DNA of 64,000 nucleotides from Cardinalis cardinalis. Its lineage: Eukaryota > Chordata > Aves > Passeriformes > Cardinalidae. Where the stretch lies: positions 5,828,001 through 5,892,000 of the forward strand of contig JACDOX010000008.1 in NCBI GenBank assembly GCA_014549065.1. Direction: 5' to 3'. Position numbers and translations under genes: made by a program. The notes below the pieces were generated by a model. That model was not told the origin of the DNA. It saw nothing but the letters and a program-made list of their open reading frames with translations, and did not search any database. This document shows positions 52,208-63,069 of this stretch, in pieces (within the stretch, counting starts at the first letter, position 1; each line of letters starts with the position of its first letter).

Positions 52208-52682
52208 AAGCTGGTCAGAGGATACATTGAGGATCTGTTCAGTGATGTAAGGCTTCCCTGAATGACATTCCCTGTTTGGGTAGACAGCAGTGACTTGTTG
52301 TCCATGAACACAAACCATCTTCCAGCTCAAACACATCCTCCATTTCATCTCTGCCCCATCTCTGACTGACTGTAAAATTATCACATCAGTGTCCATTTAG
52401 ACTTGTTTGTAAGTGGTAGCAGCTGTTGATATTTCTTCTGTAACAACTATTCCACATTGGCTGGCTTGCATAGACGGTTTTAATTCACATGTGGGGTGAC
52501 TTTGTGCCGCTTACTCGAGTCTGAAGTGAATCAAGCTAAACCCAAAAAAAGCATTTTTAGAGTAGAAAAAGTGTCCACAAGCCAAGTCAGTGTAGAATAG
52601 CTTTTGAACTTTAAATTCACACCTAAGTTTATTTTACAACACCTTCACTTAACAAGTACTTAACAAAAGAGACAATGAGGGA

Positions 52683-52703
52683 TGTGTGTGTGTGTGTGTG
52701 TGT
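52683..52703 (+). repeat. (TG)n microsatellite, about 10 units
   Basis: Ten uninterrupted TG dinucleotides followed by TATG. A likely polymorphic locus. Confidence 0.92.
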
Positions 52704-53989
52704 ATGACCATAAAGGTTAAAGAGCAGACTACAGATGATTGCTGCAACTATCTCCAGGATAACCTTGTTTGTAGAGGAAACACAGCCACCCTGTGCCAGG
52801 CAAGAGAAAACAGGGTTGTACAGTGATTTTGAAATATTATTTTATGTGTTTGGGTTACGGGCCTTGGGGTTTTTCCCATAATCAAACAACAGAAGTTGTA
52901 TTGTCATTATATTATATAGTACGGGTATAAAAATATATGTACATGTGCCAATATACAACATATTTTTGTCATTCTACACTTTCCTTTCAATTTTTACTAG
53001 TCATTGAGATACACAACTTCTAAATGAACAGGAAGTTCTCCAGTCATACATTACATAATGTGTTCCTATTTGCTCATGTAGTGACCTGTGACATTGTTTT
53101 CTAAATGAATTATTTTTGTAATTGTGCTGCTCTTTTCTTGCACAAGTAGGAGGCAAGTCAGTGCTCATTCTCTTGAACACAGGCCTCCTACACACAAGAT
53201 GTGCCCATTTGAAACTCTGAAGATGATTTCAACCCTGATGACTTGCTTTCAGTGCATTACACCCATAATCAGTGCACCTGTAATGAGGTCAGATGATACA
53301 AGTTGGGGAAAAAACCATATGGAAGTATAAATCCCCTCATTAACATACTTAGTTTTTCCCTGTCTAGACTATTCCAGTTCCAATGATGTTATTTCAACTA
53401 ATGTGAAATGCAAAGTTTTGTATATTATGGCAGAACAAATATAAGATACTACAGTGCTATGGGTCAAGCTACAACAGAAAGGTTTTGCTTGCCTTTATGT
53501 GAGAGGCAGAGTACAAAGTCGTCAGCATCATCAGTCTGGAAGAGTTTTTCCGGGCTGAAGCAATCACTTCAGGCTGCACAGTAATTGCCACCAACTCAGT
53601 GGCCACTTCGAAGAGCTGTCTGTCCTTACAGCACACTGAATCACTACAACATAGGGCGAGTAGACAGAGTAAGCATGTCAGGCAGTACCAGGACCTAAGC
53701 CTCATCCCAGGAAAGCTCTGGGTCTTGCTACAACATGTTTTTTAAGGAAAAAAAAGTCTTCATCTGTATTCAAGCACAGAAATAGCACATATATAGTAAA
53801 TGCATTATATTGCGCACAACAGCAACTTCAGTGAAATTTTAGGGATAGCTATCAAACAACCCTGTATCGCAGCAATGAACAAAAATCTCATCCACTGGAA
53901 CATGTGAGGAGCAAATGTCTCCCAGTGTTACACGAAGAAACTGTGCCCTCATAAACTGTAAATGCCTTCTCCCAGTACCTCAGTTTAAC

Positions 53990-53994
53990 AAGGC
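53990..53994. repeat. Target-site duplication, left copy (AAGGC)
   Basis: AAGGC immediately precedes the LTR start TGTGAAAA. It is repeated at 54623-54627 after TTTTCACA. Confidence 0.9.
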
Positions 53995-54622
53995 TGTGAA
54001 AAACACTAATCACTTGTTTTTAAAATTTTAAAAGTTTAATAGTAATAAAATGGTTATAAAAATAGTAATACAATTAGAGTAATAATAATTTGGACAATTT
54101 GAATTAGGACAATGTGAGACAATAGAAACAAAGAGTTAAGGATATCCGAGTACCTTTTTCTGGGCAGCATAAGCCCGAAAAAGGACACCCGTTAACAGAG
54201 GATTAACTCTTAAAAGCAATAGCCCATTGAATATTCATACATCTCATACATGATGCATAAATTCCATTCAAACAAAGGATTCGGTCTGGTCATCGTCAGC
54301 TTTTTCCTCTTAATCCTAACAGCGTCTTCGATCCTGAGCGATGCAGGAATAAGTTAGTTTCCTCTGATAAGAGAAGAATAAATTCTTTTTCTCTGAAAGA
54401 TTTAGGTGTCCTGTGGCTGGTATCTGGTGCAAGTACCTCATTCCTTTCTTAAAAAAAATATCCCACTTACAGAGTTCCTATTTTAACTACAAAAGTTACC
54501 TTTTAACTACAAAACTACATTTACCATACTATTAAAATGTTAATGCAGCACTACTAATCAATACAACACAAAATACATATAGTAAATATCTGCATAGAGC
54601 CACATAGTATGCACTTTTCACA
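53995..54622 (-). mobile_element. Solo LTR, 628 bp, inserted into a CR1 element
   Basis: The ends are a perfect 8-bp inverted repeat, TGTGAAAA and TTTTCACA, flanked by the 5-bp duplication AAGGC. Removing the LTR and one AAGGC restores TTTAACAAGGCCAAGTG, a phrase of CR1, so the element jumped into an existing CR1. I place it on the minus strand because an ATTAAA lies about 50 bp before its minus-strand 3' end (in a stretch rich in AAACTTTTAAAATTTT). The AT-rich sequence resembles an LTR group I recall as abundant in passerine genomes, probably ERVL-like, from memory only. No internal retroviral region is present. Confidence 0.9.
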
Positions 54623-54627
54623 AAGGC
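54623..54627. repeat. Target-site duplication, right copy (AAGGC)
   Basis: AAGGC directly after the LTR terminus, identical to 53990-53994. The following bases CAAGTG continue the CR1 sequence. Confidence 0.9.
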
Positions 54628-55398
54628 CAAGTGTCGAATCCTGCACTTGGATTACATCAACCCCATGCAGCACTACAGGCCTGAGGAAGAGTGACTGGAA
54701 AGCTGCCTGGAGAAGAAGGACCTGGGAATGCTGGTTGGCCGTGGAAGGAACATCAGCCGCTGTGTGCCCAGCTGGCCAGGGAGGCCAGTGGCATCCTGGT
54801 GTGTATCAGCAGCAGTGTGGCCAGCAGGAGCAGGGCAGGGATTGTCCCCCTGCACTCAGCACTGGCAATACTGCACCTTGAGCCCTGTGCCCAGTTTTGG
54901 GCCCATCACAACAAAAAAGACGCTGAAGTGCTGGAACAGATCCAGAGAAGGGCAATGGAGGTGGTGAAGGGTCTGGAGCACAGGTGTGATGAGTGGCTGA
55001 GGGAGCTGGGGGAGTTTATCTTGAGGAAAAGCAGACTTGGTGGGGGGAGAACTTTACTGCTCTCTACAATTACCTGGCAGGAGATTGTAGTTGCATGAGG
55101 ATTGGTCTCTCCTCCCAGGCAGCCAGCAACAGGACATGAGGAGGTGGCCTCAAGCTATGCCAGAAGAGGTTCAGGTTGGACATTATGAAGAATTTCTTCA
55201 CTGAATGGTTTATTAAGCATTAACTGGAATCTGGCTGCTTGGGGAAAGGGTGGACTTGCGTTCCCTGTAGGCGTCCAATGAACCGTATGTGGCACCTGGT
55301 GTCCTGTCTAGTAGACAGGGTGCTCAGTGGAAGCTTGGTCTCGATGCTCTCGGAGGCCTTTTCCAGCCTTAACGAGTCTGTGTGATTATGTGATTCAG
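54623..55398 (+). mobile_element. CR1 LINE 3' end, interrupted by the solo LTR
   Basis: About 775 bp follow the CR1 3' consensus in order. Landmarks are CCAAGTGTCGAATCCTGCAC, AACCCCATGCAGCACTACAGG, AAGAAGGACCTGGGAATGCTGG, GTGTGGCCAGCAGGAGCAGG, CCCAGTTTTGGGCCCATCACA, GATCCAGAGAAGGGCAATGG, GGTTCAGGTTGGACATTATG, and a tail TTCCAGCCTT...GTGTGATTATGTGATTCAG. The part left of the LTR is at most a short piece ending TTTAACAAGGC at 53994. The 135-codon open frame at 54691-55098 lies inside this repeat and is not a host gene. The copy ends next to the PTGR2 CpG promoter. Confidence 0.92.
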
Positions 55399-55409
55399 GG
55401 GACGTCCTG

Positions 55410-55551
55410 CCACAGTCCCTCACATCGCCACGGCCGGGCTCGGGCCATCGCCGCTTTAAGGATGGGCCTCCCCGGCGTTTCCCTGTTTAAGGTCGGCGCG
55501 CGTGCGCGCGGGGCCGGGCCGGGCGGTCTCGGGCGCTCGGGTCGGCTCAAG
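55410..55551 (+). promoter_or_regulatory. PTGR2: PTGR2 CpG promoter and untranslated exon 1 (inferred)
   Basis: A CpG-dense stretch begins just after the CR1 tail and continues to about 55,620. A strong plus-strand donor, GGCTCAAG|GTGAGC, ends a probable untranslated first exon at 55551. The start site is not visible but is likely within 55,440-55,530, where GC-box-like GGGCCGGGCCGGGCGG sequence occurs and TATA is lacking. The gene lies downstream in the same orientation, and human PTGR2 also begins its coding sequence in exon 2 or later. Exon 1 limits are inferred from the donor only. Confidence 0.7.
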
Positions 55552-58500
55552 GTGAGCGGCAGCTGCGGACTTTGCGGGGACGCAGCGGTGCCGGCGGCGG
55601 GCCGCAGTTCAGCCTGGGGGGCGAGTGCTTGGTAGGGCTTGTACTCTCCTTCCCAGGAGTCGTATCCTCAGGGATTAGCACCTCCTCGCTGTGGGGCAGG
55701 CGGGGGCACAGGTGCGGAAGAGGTTGGAAGAGGCTGCTGGCATTGCCCGGTGCCTGGAACGCGAGGTGGAATCGAGCTGTACTGAGCCCCCTGATCAAAG
55801 CGCTTCCCGGGCCGGTGGAGGCGTTCCTGAGGAGAGGAGAGGAGCGGAGCCCCCCGCAGCCCCGGACCAGCCTGTAGGACTGAGCTCCCTATAGGACCGA
55901 GCTCTCTGGGCTGCCTCTCTGGGTTCTCTCCTGGGCTGCTCTGTCTGCGGCTTCCGAATCTGGTAATGACCCGTCTGCAGGGCTCTCTCCAGCGCTCTTC
56001 CACCTTTGGCAGCACAGCTTTCTAACTTGGTCTTTGGGCGTACCTGCAGCCTGGATAGTCATTAGGCGCTCTGAGCGGCTCTCACGTGGGAGCCTGCAAA
56101 CTGCGTTATAGCCTTCTCAAAAAACACATCGGGTGGTGCTCCTGCCGTCCTGGGAGCAATCTGCGTTCCTTATGTGAAATTCTGCCAAGAAGGAATAGGC
56201 CTTTTGTATATAGACCATCTACAGATACGGTGTTTTAAACAGTTTTTAGCAACTCTAACACAGTGCAACTACTTCGTGGGGAAAAAAAAGGTTCAAGATG
56301 TGCTATCTAAAAGCTTTTAGGCTTTTTTGGGCACCTGAATCTGAAAAAGTAAAGTTTATACAGTCTATTATATGTAGATATTAATGAGTATACTTACTGG
56401 AACTTTTGATTTGTAGGTCAGTGAAATCTGATAAAAAGCTTCTTGGGGATATAAAGAAAGAGATGGCTAGATCAAGATCCTAAGACTATTGTCTTTCTTT
56501 TTCATCTGCTTCTTCCTTGGAGGAAAGATTGGAGCCTGCCCTCAACACTTATACTGTGTCAGAAAATGCACATGAAGAAAACACTATGAGAGACTTCTCA
56601 TCAGAGAATTCAGTGATGAGACATGTAACATAAGGAAATCTAAGTTTATTGGTTCAGTTCATAAAAGTACTTAGCTTTTTATGGCATGTGTTTTTCTCCA
56701 TTCATGACAGTTGGTATTGATTCTGGCTTGCCATTAATTAGCATTGATCAAATGTAGGGCTCCTTAGTGGAGCTGGTGGAAACTTTGATGCTTAATCCAT
56801 TATGTTTACTTTTCCATTTCCATTTACCTCATCTTACCAGTTACAGTTGTCTCTTCCTGTTTTTTCACCAGTCATTCCCACCTCAGTTTGCTTGGTTATC
56901 TCATTCATTGTTCCCACTTGCTTCAGTTCTCTCTCCCCATTCTGTTTTGCTCTTCTCTGTTTTACTGGCCATTAAGTTGCTATTCTTGTCATGTTCCTCT
57001 GTTCTTACTGATTCCTAGTCCCTGTTCTTCCCATCTTTGCTTCCTGCATCTTCCTTATTCAGAGTCATTATTGAAATTTATTTCCTTGAGTTTCCTTTGA
57101 GGATCCTTGCTCTAGCCATTTTGACATCACAGTTTCAGAGGACTTCAAAATCTTTTTCTCTGTTTAGATGCCTGCCTTCTTCCTCCTTGCTGCCTGGGCC
57201 TGATACAGGACTACCTGTTTTTCCTTTTGCTTTTTAGTTAAACTGCATCTGGCATGGGCTGTGATCACTTGGAAGCAGGTGACTTGTTTTGGCAAGAGTA
57301 TAGGCAGCTGAAAACTCTGCCCTATGGGCAGTCACAGAAACAAGAAGTTCTGGGAACCAAGCCCAAGGCAAACAAACTGGAGCATTTTAGCACTGAGGAA
57401 TTTATTTAACTTTTTGAAAGGAGTTGTCACGTGTCTCTGAAACAGTGGGGAAAGAAAGGCAGGGGGAGAAGTAAAACTGGGCTAAAACATACTTGAGACT
57501 CCCCTGAACATGCTGCTGTTGTACTGCTTAATGCTCCTGATCTACTCATAGGGTGGATCAGGTGGTTGGCATAGCACAATGATGTTAAAACTTAGAATTT
57601 TTACTCTATTTGATTTAAAGAGTAAAACCAACTCAGATTGATTTTGTCTGGAAAAGCTAAAAAATAATAATTGTGTTGTCTTTTTAAAAAGTAGTCAAAA
57701 ACATCCTGCACACTGGCACTATGTGTGAGTATAAAAGAGTTGTGTATATGATACAAATCACCTTTATTTCACTTTTTATGGAAAATCTGTTCTCTTTTTC
57801 CAAAAGTTTTCTTCACTATACAGTGCTAAAAGATGGTGCCTCTACTTATTTTCTTTAGCCACTTCTGTATTGTTTTCAATGTGAGGAAAATTTGATTCTT
57901 ATTGTGTTATGGTGTTACTGTGACCATTTGCTTGTGTAATGGTGCTGCTGACTTCCACTGTAGGTGCAGTCCTCTTTAGAAGTGAATGTCCATCTGTAGT
58001 GTTGTATTTGCTGTGGCAGCTGTCACAGAATTAGTGATAATTCAGTTGCCAGTTTCACTTTTTGTCTACCCACTCATAGTATCTGGAAGATCTTCAGATT
58101 GAATCAGTACACAGGCTCCTCAAACAAAAGCTGTGAAAACAAACTGGGAAATAAACAGTGGTTTTGTTCCTTCAAAATGTCAGGCATTCAAAGAAGTAGT
58201 CTAAACTTACATTGGTTAATTTTTCTACTCACATCTATCTATGCTGCTCTGTATTGCTTTGTCTTCCTTTTAGTATGTTAATATCTTGGATTTTTTTTCT
58301 TTATATAACTGGGTTTTCCCCCCTCTGTATAATCATAGAAAGCAGATATTTCAGGAGTATGTTAGTCACAATAAAAATTATCTTCATCCTCTCTTGTTCA
58401 GATTGGGGTTTTGTGTTTGCATAATGCACATGTTTAGTTTTAGGCTAACAAAAATGGGGTTTTGACAGTGTACTGCTCTGTAAGGCGTGAGCTGTACAGC

Positions 58501-60498
58501 AATTCTGCCTGCTCTATGTGGTTTAAAAACAGAGGCTCAAACCCTCAGCCATGGGTGTGGATACTATATATCGAGGAGTGGTGTGCCCAGATTTCATGTC
58601 AGATGCTGTTGGCTTATATTCACTGCATTCTTAACTCATTTTTTGTGCACAGAGCAGTTTGATTAGTAGTTATAAACTTCAGCTGAGTTGCAAATGTGTG
58701 CAAATCATTTACTAGAGTGGGCTTGTCCTTTTAAACTGTGCTGGGCACATCTGACAGTTTATGAAATGCTCCTTGTATTAGCAAAAATTCTCAGATGCTA
58801 AATCAGTTGCTCTGGGAATAATAGTTGTGCTACTTGAATGTAATTTTTTTGGGCAGATGTTATCAGGAAGAATTTGGAGTTTTGTTCTGAAAAATATTCT
58901 GTAAAATAAATACAGAGAGATGTGCCCATGATCACACAGGAAGTCTATAGCTGAGTACAGTGCTGAACCTACCAAACTTTCTCTTAATCCATCCTTCCTG
59001 TTAGGGTTTTACATTATTCATGTTCTAGAGATTATATCAGCTGTGTGGGTATAAAGATGGATTTCTATTTCCCTTTTCAGTTGTTAAGTCCTTAATTTTC
59101 AATGCTCATTTTTGTTTATAAACAGTTAAGTAGTAATTTCATTAAAGTGTGGAGGTTTTTCCTTTTGTTGTAGACTGTTGTTTTACACTGTTTTGTCCAA
59201 AGAACTCTGCAGGTCGCTTATTTTTCAGCATTTTGTGATGCTGTAAAGACACATTTGAGATTCATTCCTTGTAGCATCCTTAGGTGTTGAAATACTGGAA
59301 AGAAATTCACTTTTTAGTAACTTTTCCCAAATAAGTAGCTTTTCAAGTGCAAACACAATAAAATGTTAAAACTTGGCCTGTTTCTTTAACAAGATACTTG
59401 TGTTTTGAGTCAGTTGTGTGTTTTAGATGGGAGGGATGGCCAGGGATGTGCACCTTTTCTAATAACTTTTTAGTTGTTTTGTAGCATTCCAAACTGTAGT
59501 TCTTGATGGTTTGTGAGTGCTGTTATGTAAGCACTGTAGCAGTACAGACAGAAGGTTCTATATTTTGCAATGTTCAAAGAACAAAGATGTTGGATAACTG
59601 GTGGTGATGTACTCTTTCTAGGCTCATCTTTTAGATTTACTCCAAATTGCTGTTCTTGTCAGCAAAATAAACATTATGACAAAGATGTTAGCTATCATGT
59701 TTCATTCTTTAATATCCTTTGTTCGTATCGAGGTTGATTATTTATGGCTCTTGTCTGGAAATAGTACTCACATTTTTATTTTTTATTAGATCTGAAAGCA
59801 TGTGAGATCATGGGGTTTTTTCCTGTTAAATCAGGGTAATTTCCTCTTAATAACTTTGGGTCTTACAGGTGCAAAATCACAGATTGGCAATCTTCTTTTA
59901 AAACTTGAAATTCAGGGACAAATCTTTCTGTAGAACAGATTGAGTGATGATCTCATTCTTTCTCATCTTTGGGCACTGCTAATAGAAAGAATTGCTTTTT
60001 CTTACAAAACATCTTACACAACAGTATCTTTTTATCATGTACCTGCAGACTGCTATTCTGGTGTGCCTGCCTGCCTTTTATTGAGTGGCACCTGACTTTG
60101 TGTGCAAAGGTGCCTCTGTGTCTGATAGGTGGGAACAGGGTGCTGTTCTCAGTCAGCCCAGGAAAGCTAATCAGACACCTCTCCTTCTGCCTGGTAGGAG
60201 CTGGTGGTGGTCCTACAAGGAGCATGGTGCATTATAGTTTTCCTTCTTTCTAGTAGGTGCTACTGTGACATTGTATAAATCAGAGCTTTAATAAGATAAA
60301 CACATGTTTATCTTATTCACATGTTTGTTTATGTTATGCTTGAGGCTGGTTTATATGGTTCTTTATATCTTCCTTGGGCGTGGATGCTGAAGTTGGGGAG
60401 GTCTGTATTTCAGTTTCCACATTACTGAGTGCTTTGCCTCATATTCTTTTTTCAAAAAAAAAATTATATTTCAGGCCTTCAAACATTTTCTTTTGTAG
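55552..60498 (+). other. PTGR2 intron 1
   Basis: About 4.9 kb. The first 500 bp stay GC-rich (to about 56,060), as is usual downstream of a CpG promoter, and the rest is AT-rich. I see no exon or known repeat. Two candidate acceptors lie at the 3' end: TATATTTCAG at about 60,475 and TTTTCTTTTGTAG at 60,498. Both leave the start codon in the exon. Confidence 0.65.
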
Positions 60499-60530
60499 AA
60501 ATCCGGTGTGAAATTGCTGCAAAAGCAGAG

Positions 60531-60567
60531 ATGATTATACAAAGAGTAGTGCTGAATTCACGGCCTG
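60531..60567 (+). CDS. PTGR2: PTGR2 coding exon 1 (start codon, residues 1-12 and first base of 13)
   Basis: PTGR2 is prostaglandin reductase 2, an NADPH-dependent cytosolic enzyme of the zinc-independent medium-chain reductase family. It reduces the delta-13 double bond of 15-keto prostaglandins. The segment reads MIIQRVVLNSRP and ends at the donor G|GTATGT (60567/60568), in phase 1. Human PTGR2 starts MIVQRVVLNSRPG. The exon probably begins at 60499 after TTTTGTAG, so 60499-60530 is 5' UTR. The ATG has G at -3. No in-frame stop separates it from the acceptor, so the start choice rests on alignment with the human start. Confidence 0.92.
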
Positions 60568-61745
60568 GTATGTATTTCTCTTCACTAAAAAAGCAATGTG
60601 TTTGTTCTGACTGCCTTATGCTCCAGAATGGTGAGGGTAGAAACAGACACTAATTTGAGATATTGACATTTATATATCTTAATATTGTATGGAGCAATAA
60701 AGTTTATTTAAAGTGCATTTATTTATATATAAATGTATTGATTTCCATTAATATAAATACATATATTTGTAACAAATTTGTCTGCATTTATTAATAAATG
60801 TAAATTGTATTAGTATAGATACATTTCTATTGAATATGTAACATATATTCAAACTGCATTTGTTTAGTCTGCAGATTTCTAAACTGGGTTTAGAAAAAAG
60901 GGTTAACATGTAATATATGAGGAAACTCTAAGTGTAGAGGCTGAAAGTGAAGAAAGATTAGGGCACATGACTTTTCAGTTCTCACATTTATTCTTTTTGC
61001 ATTGTAAGAGGTGTCTAAAATATTTGGTTACTATTAATTTTTGTTTCTTTGTAGTAAATATTGAATCTTTTGCTCTTCTCATGTTTCAAAGTGTTTGGTG
61101 TTTAAATTTACACTGTTGAGGTTTTGTTTACTCTCTTGTTTACACATTTGCCTTGTTATGGATCAGCACAGAATTTTGAGTAGTGAGTTCATAAATCTGG
61201 TGTAGAAGACATTAAGTTTTGGAGGGAGTATTGTATGCTGCTTAATGCTAAAATAGTTTTAAGTGTTAAGAACTATTGTGTGACCTGCAATTAAGTCTTT
61301 CAAATGGTGCAGCAGGAGCCTGCTCTAGCTATGCAGTCACTCTGACCTAAAACAGACAAGGCTGTCTGGCTGTCTCAGTGCTGGTGGTTCCAGTTGTCTG
61401 ATTGATCTGCTGTATGTGGTACCAACCTGAGGATGAAGCCTCCAGTTCTGGGGTCCTTGCCACAATTTTATGGATGTTTCTGGGAAGCTTTAATGTAAGG
61501 AAGTCTCTGTGAAGGGACGCCCTTGCAGAATGTGCACGTGTAGTGGCTTCAGTCTGTATTCCCTCAGTCTCACTTGAGTCAGAAGAGACAGAAAAGTGAG
61601 AGTAGTTGGTTTTAGTTTTACGCCTGAGTAAATATACAACCTAATTTATTCTAAAAAGGACTACCTTAAAAAAAGGCCTTCCTCTGTTGGTTAAGGGAAG
61701 TTCTACATTGATTGATTTGTTTGTTTAATTCTAATATAACTCTAG
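60568..61745 (+). other. PTGR2 intron between coding exons 1 and 2
   Basis: A 1178-bp phase-1 intron, GTATGT to CTCTAG. It includes an AT-rich stretch near 60.66-60.85 kb with many ATATAAAT-type words. No gene or repeat family is recognised. Confidence 0.85.
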
Positions 61746-61864
61746 GTAAGAATGGAGTGCCAGTGGCTGAAAACTTCCGACTGGAGCAAAGTACAATAGC
61801 AGATACAGTCCAAGTAGGACAAGTGCGTGTTAAAACTCTCTATCTCTCAGTGGACCCCTACATG
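61746..61864 (+). CDS. PTGR2: PTGR2 coding exon 2 (119 bp)
   Basis: This completes Gly13 and encodes residues 14-52: KNGVPVAENFRLEQ, a variable stretch, then VGQVRVKTLYLSVDPYM. The acceptor is AACTCTAG before 61746 and the donor GTAGGT follows 61864, phase 0. The motif LYLSVDPYMR is the hallmark N-terminal motif of the PTGR/leukotriene B4 dehydrogenase reductases. Its final R opens the next exon. The open frame continues into intron but the protein does not. Confidence 0.95.
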
Positions 61865-62877
61865 GTAGGTGATGGACTCAGAGCTAAGCCAGAAATTGTT
61901 CTTTTAAGTACCTTCAACTCTGTACCTGTCATGATGTTTAACACCAAAGTTACCAATTACAGAACAAATATATATTTAGTGTAACATAGTAATTATATTC
62001 ATTCTAATGGAGTTATATTGGGAAGGAATTTGGCATTAATATGCTTGGGGTATATATAGGAATATGACTTCATTGGACCAGGAAGAGACTGTAAGCCATT
62101 ACAGATTTGTTTGTATCAGTTTTTTCTGAACTTGGCCTTTTTTGTATTCTTTTTTTTCCAGTCATGCAAAATTACAGAAATCATGGGGTTGAGAGAGTTG
62201 TGGGTTGAAATGGAAGTGAAGGTAGAAGAACCAGACAGATACAGTCTGTAAAAGTCTGCTATAAAGAGAATTATGATGATTTATTCCCTCCATAGATGGT
62301 GATAGTAGAAAAAAAACCAGTCTAGATTTCAAGAAAGTACATTTAGCTTGAGAATTAAGGAAAAGTTTAAGAATCTTGAAATACTGGCTGTAGCTACATG
62401 GGAAACTGGAAAGAAAATGTGTCCCATTTCAAGATGTTTCATTACAGATCTCTGTCAGGGATGGTCTACATATATTTGACTGCTCTTCAGTGCACAGGTG
62501 TAGACTGACTCGTGGGCATTCTTTTTCAATCGTACATTTCTGGGATTCCTTCAGCTGAGGAATGGCATTTGTAGGGTTTTCATCAGACCCAAGCCAGTCA
62601 TTGTCAGTTGTGCTGGTGCTTTTGAGCCAACATCTGTAGAATATGTTGGCTTTGGTAACAGTGATGGAGATCAGGATGGTCCATCCTTCTTTTGTACTGA
62701 GCAAACAAGGGGAAAGAGGGATCTAAGAAAAGATTATGAATACTTCGGGCTTATTGAGAGATTTTTGAGTAGCCCTTTGTGTTTGAAGTTGAGAACCCAT
62801 CTTTGTCCCCCACCCAGCTTGAACTGGTAAACCAGCTGTGTTCCACCAGAGCCTTTCATTAGAGCCTCGTCTTTCAG
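61865..62877 (+). other. PTGR2 intron between coding exons 2 and 3
   Basis: A 1013-bp phase-0 intron from GTAGGT to TCTTTCAG. No repeat or other exon is recognised. The minus-strand open frame 62429-62704 has no recognisable homology. Confidence 0.85.
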
Positions 62878-63069
62878 CGCTGCAGAATGAATGAGGACAC
62901 GGGCTCGGATTACCTGCGGCCCTGGCAGCTGTCTGAAGTTGCTGACGGTGGGGGCATCGGGGTGGTGGAGGAGAGCCAGCACCATAACCTTGCTAAAGGA
63001 GACTTTGTAACCTCTTTCACTTGGCCCTGGCAAACAGCAGCAATTCTTGATGGAGACTCACTGCAAAAG
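62878..63069 (+). CDS. PTGR2: PTGR2 coding exon 3 (192 bp, residues 53-116)
   Basis: The exon reads RCRMNEDTGSDYLRPWQL, then SEVADGGGIGVVEESQ, then LAKGDFVTSFTWPWQT, and ends SLQK. The acceptor is CGTCTTTCAG before 62878 and the donor GTAATA follows 63069, phase 0 at both ends. It closely follows human residues 53-116. Tyr64, reported in the human enzyme to contact the 15-keto prostaglandin substrate, is present in DTGSDY. The GDFVTSF motif belongs to the catalytic GroES-like domain. The NADP-binding Rossmann domain and the rest of the roughly 351-residue protein lie beyond the right edge. The opposite-strand frame 62734-63033 is a shadow. Confidence 0.96.

Larger units (their letters stand above)
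46499..53989. other. Intergenic DNA between the two solo LTRs
   Basis: No gene is recognised. It contains a 28-bp direct repeat at 49.8 kb, an assembly gap at 52.1 kb and a (TG)n microsatellite at 52.7 kb. Open frames up to about 110 codons (for example 46531-46863 and 47957-48292) show no recognisable homology. Confidence 0.7.

Noticed and set aside
52040..52396. 118-codon minus-strand frame spanning the assembly gap
   Set aside because: A third of it is undetermined bases. The readable half has no recognised similarity, so no claim can be made.
54691..55098. 135-codon plus-strand open frame
   Set aside because: Entirely inside a CR1 3' end, so it is repeat sequence and not a host gene.
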